Below are positions 61,393-64,000 of a DNA stretch of 64,000 bases, piece after piece (positions within the stretch are counted from its first letter, which is position 1; each line of letters begins with the position of its first letter). Under the pieces are notes generated by a model. That model saw nothing but the letters and a program-made list of their open reading frames with translations. It had not been told where the DNA came from and made no database searches. The position numbers and the translations under genes are program-made. The stretch spans positions 682,001 to 746,000 of the forward strand of contig OZ244955.1 of the NCBI GenBank assembly GCA_965222525.1. The letters are read 5' to 3'. This DNA is from CBDCUF01 sp965222525. GTDB taxonomy: Bacteria; Pseudomonadota; Alphaproteobacteria; Rickettsiales; UBA8987.

Positions 61393-61541
61393 TGTCATCC
61401 TGAACTTGTTTCAGGATCCATGTTTTCAATGACAAGATTTTTATAACAGGTAACTATATTTTGGTATTTTGAAGAATATAGTCGTAATTTGTCAGTCAAG
61501 AGATTTTTGATGGATGGATCCTGAAACAAGTTCAGGATGAC
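61393..61541. repeat. dispersed hairpin repeat family D, copy 3
   Basis: GTCATCCTGAACTTGTTTC and GGATCCTGAAACAAGTTCAG bound a 149-bp segment, with ATCCATG / TGGATGGATCC also matching. Word-like repeats (CTTGTATTCTTAAATTC) follow before the next gene. Confidence 0.75.
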
Positions 61542-61602
61542 AACCAAGAAAAATCCGGTATTCCTATGCTCTTGTATTCTTAAATTCTTCCAAAGGAGCA
61601 CT

Positions 61603-61866
61603 ATGAACAAGAAACAGCTGGAGAGAAAACGGCTCAGCAAGCTTGTCGCCACTGTCATAATAGCGGGGCTGCTATTTATGATACGTGACTGGTTTCATTC
61701 GGTTGCGGTTGATGAATGGGCACCATACCGCCTCAAGGAATTTGCCGAACTTATCAACATAAAAAGCTATCTGCCGCGCACCGAATGGATGGCTTTTATC
61801 CTGGCAATCCCTGTATTTGCCGTTCTGTTCTTTATAGCATTTATTATAATGTGGCTCGCTAAATAG
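61603..61866 (+). CDS. small two-helix membrane protein, unknown function
   Basis: An 87-residue protein from the ATG preceded by AAAGGAG. A basic N-terminus (MNKKQLERKRLSK) is followed by hydrophobic segments at about 14-28 (LVATVIIAGLLFMIR) and 62-85 (MAFILAIPVFAVLFFIAFII). The stop shares a base with the GTG of the next gene (TAGTG), so the two are coupled. No family is recognised. Confidence 0.62.
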   Translation: MNKKQLERKRLSKLVATVIIAGLLFMIRDWFHSVAVDEWAPYRLKEFAELINIKSYLPRTEWMAFILAIPVFAVLFFIAFIIMWLAK

Positions 61867-62483
61867 TGCATGACCTCGATACATTATTATCCGAAGTGCG
61901 ACAATGTCGCATATGTGAAGAGCATTTACCTTTAGGGGCCAATCCTGTCTTACGTGCAAGTGATACTGCAAAAGTGCTGATTGTCGGACAGGCACCGGGA
62001 ACAAGGGTGCATAATACCGGTATCCCCTGGAATGACCCGAGCGGTGACAGGCTGCGGCAATGGATGGATATCCCCCGTGAGGTATTTTATGATGAAAGCC
62101 GGTTTGCGATTATCCCTATGGGATTCTGCTATCCCGGCAGGGGAAAATCGGGAGATTTGCCGCCACGTCCGGAATGTGCCGAGGCGTGGCATGAAAAACT
62201 GCTGGAGAAACTGCCCAATCTGGAGCTGACATTACTAATCGGGCAGTATGCGCAGAATTATTACCTTGGTAAGCGCCGGAAAAAGACACTTACCGAAACC
62301 GTCCGCAACTGGCAGGAATACCTGCCGCAATATCTGCCCCTTCCCCATCCATCCCCGCGCAACCAGCTATGGCTTAAGAAAAACCAGTGGTTTGAGGAAA
62401 AAGTAGTACCTGTATTGCAAAAGAAGATTAGGGTATTTGTGTTTAAGCTCCCTGGTACTCTGAACTTCACACTGCCTAGCTAA
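61866..62483 (+). CDS. uracil-DNA glycosylase family protein
   Basis: A 205-residue protein of the UDG superfamily. C14 and C17 (RQCRICEEHL) resemble the first iron-sulfur ligands of families 4/5; the active-site motif is VLIVGQAPGTRVHNTGIPWNDPSGDRL (residues about 38-64), and motif 2 is LPLPHPSPRN. It lacks the classical family 1 sequences; relatives are annotated as UDG-like proteins of unproved activity. It uses a GTG start that overlaps the stop of the small membrane protein gene. Confidence 0.83.
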   Translation: MHDLDTLLSEVRQCRICEEHLPLGANPVLRASDTAKVLIVGQAPGTRVHNTGIPWNDPSGDRLRQWMDIPREVFYDESRFAIIPMGFCYPGRGKSGDLPPRPECAEAWHEKLLEKLPNLELTLLIGQYAQNYYLGKRRKKTLTETVRNWQEYLPQYLPLPHPSPRNQLWLKKNQWFEEKVVPVLQKKIRVFVFKLPGTLNFTLPS

Positions 62484-62500
62484 AATTTCCATAAATAGCT

Positions 62501-63229
62501 TTACACCCGCAGACTTTCGAGGATGCGTGTTTTTTTATTAACAACCTTGTCGAGTTTGAAATACTCTACGGTGGAGCGGGAATAGCCCTGACAGCGAACA
62601 AACATATGTAAACCCAGCGGTGTCGGGGTTATGTCGGCAACCGACTTGCTTGGTCCGAAACCGGTCATAATCAGCCCCAGCGAGCGCAGATGGTCAAGCT
62701 CACGGTCGAGCCTGTGGTAATCCTTGATATCGGTAACCTGCATGAGCTTGTCGATACGCACCTGTCCCTTGCGTGCGGCAATGCCGCCGGCACGAAGCAG
62801 GAACTTCTCGGAAAAACGACAGCCATGCTCCAGAATCTTCGCCTGTAATGTACTGATTTGTGATAACAGATTGATGAAAATCAGGTTGCTCTCGTCGTTA
62901 CCGCGCAGGGTAGCCGAAGAAGCCAGCAACCCCGCCCACATATCCTGCATACGGTAGCTGTTTGCCCATGAGCCATGCTCAACTATCGCATTAACCAGCC
63001 GCGGAGGAGCCTGCTCCACACCGGTATGCGGCTGTTTCTCAAAGCGGTTCTTGGCTTTCTTGGCAATCTTTATCACATTATCATAGCGATACCCTGTTAG
63101 CTTCTCATCCAGGATATGCTTCAGATCGCCCGCCGCCGCACGGCATATCCTGAGCAGAAAATCCCTTGCTTCTCTTTCTGTCGCCATAGAACTACTTGTG
63201 TTACTCCTTGTATTTACTATTGCTTTCAT
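62501..63229 (-). CDS. Abi-alpha (DUF4393)-like protein
   Basis: A 242-residue protein from the chosen ATG. The middle (VEHGSWANSYRMQDMWAGLLASSATLRGND and LINLLSQISTLQAKILEHG-like) follows the DUF4393/Abi-alpha pattern, whose members include abortive-infection proteins. The C-terminal part (LDRELDHLRSLGLIMTG, ITPTPLGLHMFVRCQGY) looks like a winged-helix. The open frame runs upstream to 63319 through a family E palindrome; I chose the ATG after AAAGGGGGACAGGAG. A defence role is only suggested by family. Confidence 0.65.
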   Translation of the reverse strand: MKAIVNTRSNTSSSMATEREARDFLLRICRAAAGDLKHILDEKLTGYRYDNVIKIAKKAKNRFEKQPHTGVEQAPPRLVNAIVEHGSWANSYRMQDMWAGLLASSATLRGNDESNLIFINLLSQISTLQAKILEHGCRFSEKFLLRAGGIAARKGQVRIDKLMQVTDIKDYHRLDRELDHLRSLGLIMTGFGPSKSVADITPTPLGLHMFVRCQGYSRSTVEYFKLDKVVNKKTRILESLRV

Positions 63230-63256
63230 CTCCTGTCCCCCTTTCAGGGCATCCTC

Positions 63257-63378
63257 AAATTCTACTAGCATGGCCTGCAAATAACTGTTTCCTGCGCTTC
63301 CGTTGCTCACGTACCCCAAAAGTACGCTGCGCTACGGTTCTCGGAAACAGTCATTTTCGGCTCATGCTAGCGAATTTC
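63257..63378. repeat. palindromic repeat family E, copy 3
   Basis: AAATTCTACTAGCATGGCC and CTCATGCTAGCGAATTTC are the arms; the inner sequence includes TGCAAATAACTGTTTCC, TGCGCTTCCGTTGCTCACG and GGTTCTCGGAAACAG. It lies directly upstream of the Abi-alpha-like gene and would add an artificial N-terminus if the longest frame were used. Confidence 0.83.
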
Positions 63379-63404
63379 AAGAAACCCTATCTATTAATGC
63401 AGCT

Positions 63405-63749
63405 TCACGCCGCTATTTCTTTGAATTTAACTCCTTTTTCCTTCAGTAACGGCTGGAATTCACCATTCTCCACCATCTCACGCAATATATCAGCGCCGCC
63501 GACAAACTCCCCTTTAATATAAAGCTGGGGGATGGTCGGCCAGTTGGAAAACTGCTTTACCCCGTCCCATATTTCCTGATCCTCCAGAACATTTACATCC
63601 AGAAAATCAATAGCAAAATGCTGCAACACCTGTGCAGCAAATGCCGAAAACCCGCATACAGGAAAAGCACCGCTACCCTTCATATAAAGCACAACATCAT
63701 TGTCCCTTACCTGCTGCCCTATCTTCTCAAATGCTGGGTTTTCCGCCAT
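63405..63749 (-). CDS. grxD: monothiol glutaredoxin (CGFS type)
   Basis: A 114-residue Grx4-type glutaredoxin. The active site CGFS is at residues 32-35 (GSGAFPVCGFSAFA), with VVLYMKG before it and WPTIPQLYIKGEFVGGADIL with the glutathione-binding TIPQ and GG motifs after it. These proteins carry [2Fe-2S] clusters, often with a BolA partner, for cluster transfer. bolA would be expected nearby but is not in the window. Confidence 0.96.
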   Translation of the reverse strand: MAENPAFEKIGQQVRDNDVVLYMKGSGAFPVCGFSAFAAQVLQHFAIDFLDVNVLEDQEIWDGVKQFSNWPTIPQLYIKGEFVGGADILREMVENGEFQPLLKEKGVKFKEIAA

Positions 63750-63908
63750 TTTCTCCCTTGTTTATACCTTACTAAAGACGGCAATAAAGATACTAGGTTT
63801 TTGCATTATTGGCAAGATTTTTATTAAAATAAATGTTAATTTTTAGTTAAAGTGAGGCTGGCAGTGCATTAGCAGGCAAGGAATCGGGTTAATAGCTAAA
63901 TGACAATT

Positions 63909-63934
63909 GTCATGCTGAACTTGTTTCAGCATCC
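63909..63934. repeat. family D repeat half-copy near the window end
   Basis: GTCATGCTGAACTTGTTTC is one arm of family D; the other arm may lie beyond the window. The last 250 bp contain no gene. Confidence 0.55.
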
Positions 63935-64000
63935 ATCTCTCATAACCCCGATGACTAACAAACTTTGACTATACTTATCAAAATGCAATAACCTGTTTAT

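Noticed and set aside
1..64000. CRISPR array
   Set aside because: The repeats found are inverted and dispersed; there is no run of regularly spaced direct repeats with unique spacers and no cas gene.

Overview
The window is chromosomal DNA of an alphaproteobacterium of moderate GC content. The evidence is the set of housekeeping genes (atpH-atpA-atpG, tig-clpP-clpX, mnmG, der, gatC, coaE, ubiD, dapF, asd, a CGFS glutaredoxin) together with intergenic spaces full of hairpin-forming dispersed repeats. I cannot fix the order or genus. Genes are mostly compact, and several repeat copies abut stop codons or sit inside operons.

Layout. 0-4.6 kb (minus strand): atpH, atpA and atpG, with a small DUF4258/DUF2283 pair translationally coupled between atpA and atpG, followed by a methyltransferase where atpD/atpC would be expected. 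4.75-6.8 kb: a membrane-anchored pseudokinase. 7-16 kb (minus strand): pirin, a secreted Cys-rich protein, trpE, an M16 peptidase, queH, an M23 peptidase, mnmG and a 3'-terminal remnant of mnmE. 16-19.2 kb: an ArsR regulator with trhO, a small Ala/Ser/Asn-rich protein and mazEF. 19.2-25.7 kb: pyrF and glnA (minus), then tig-clpP-clpX-ridA (plus). 26-32 kb (minus): dapF, an MsbA-type exporter, an acyltransferase, der and hicAB. 32-36 kb: a GH114-like secreted protein, a charged secreted protein, gatC, a fluoride channel, a YebC-family regulator and coaE. 36-40.3 kb: a TPR/outer-membrane-barrel protein and a 907-residue TPR protein. 40.6-43.4 kb: a pilin-like protein carrying an ICH/AHLAHGD motif, and ubiD.

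43.4-58.8 kb is accessory DNA. It holds an IS630 transposase remnant, an operon of a small membrane protein and a large RTX-repeat protein that is split by a 147-bp palindromic repeat, then a complete type I restriction-modification system (hsdM-hsdS-hsdR), an AlpA/HTH-zinc-ribbon/tyrosine-recombinase trio, and a P4-type integrase with a companion gene next to tRNA-Ser(GCU), the likely insertion site. From 59 kb the core resumes: asd, an ArsC/Spx-like protein, a uracil-DNA-glycosylase-like protein, an Abi-alpha-like protein and a monothiol glutaredoxin.

The most unusual material is (1) the RTX gene split by a palindromic element of whole-codon length, (2) the toxin-antitoxin-like pair wired into the F1-ATPase operon, (3) several families of long-hairpin repeats with conserved outer arms and variable cores, one of which appears to have left an in-frame insertion in ubiD, and (4) the mnmE remnant immediately upstream of mnmG.
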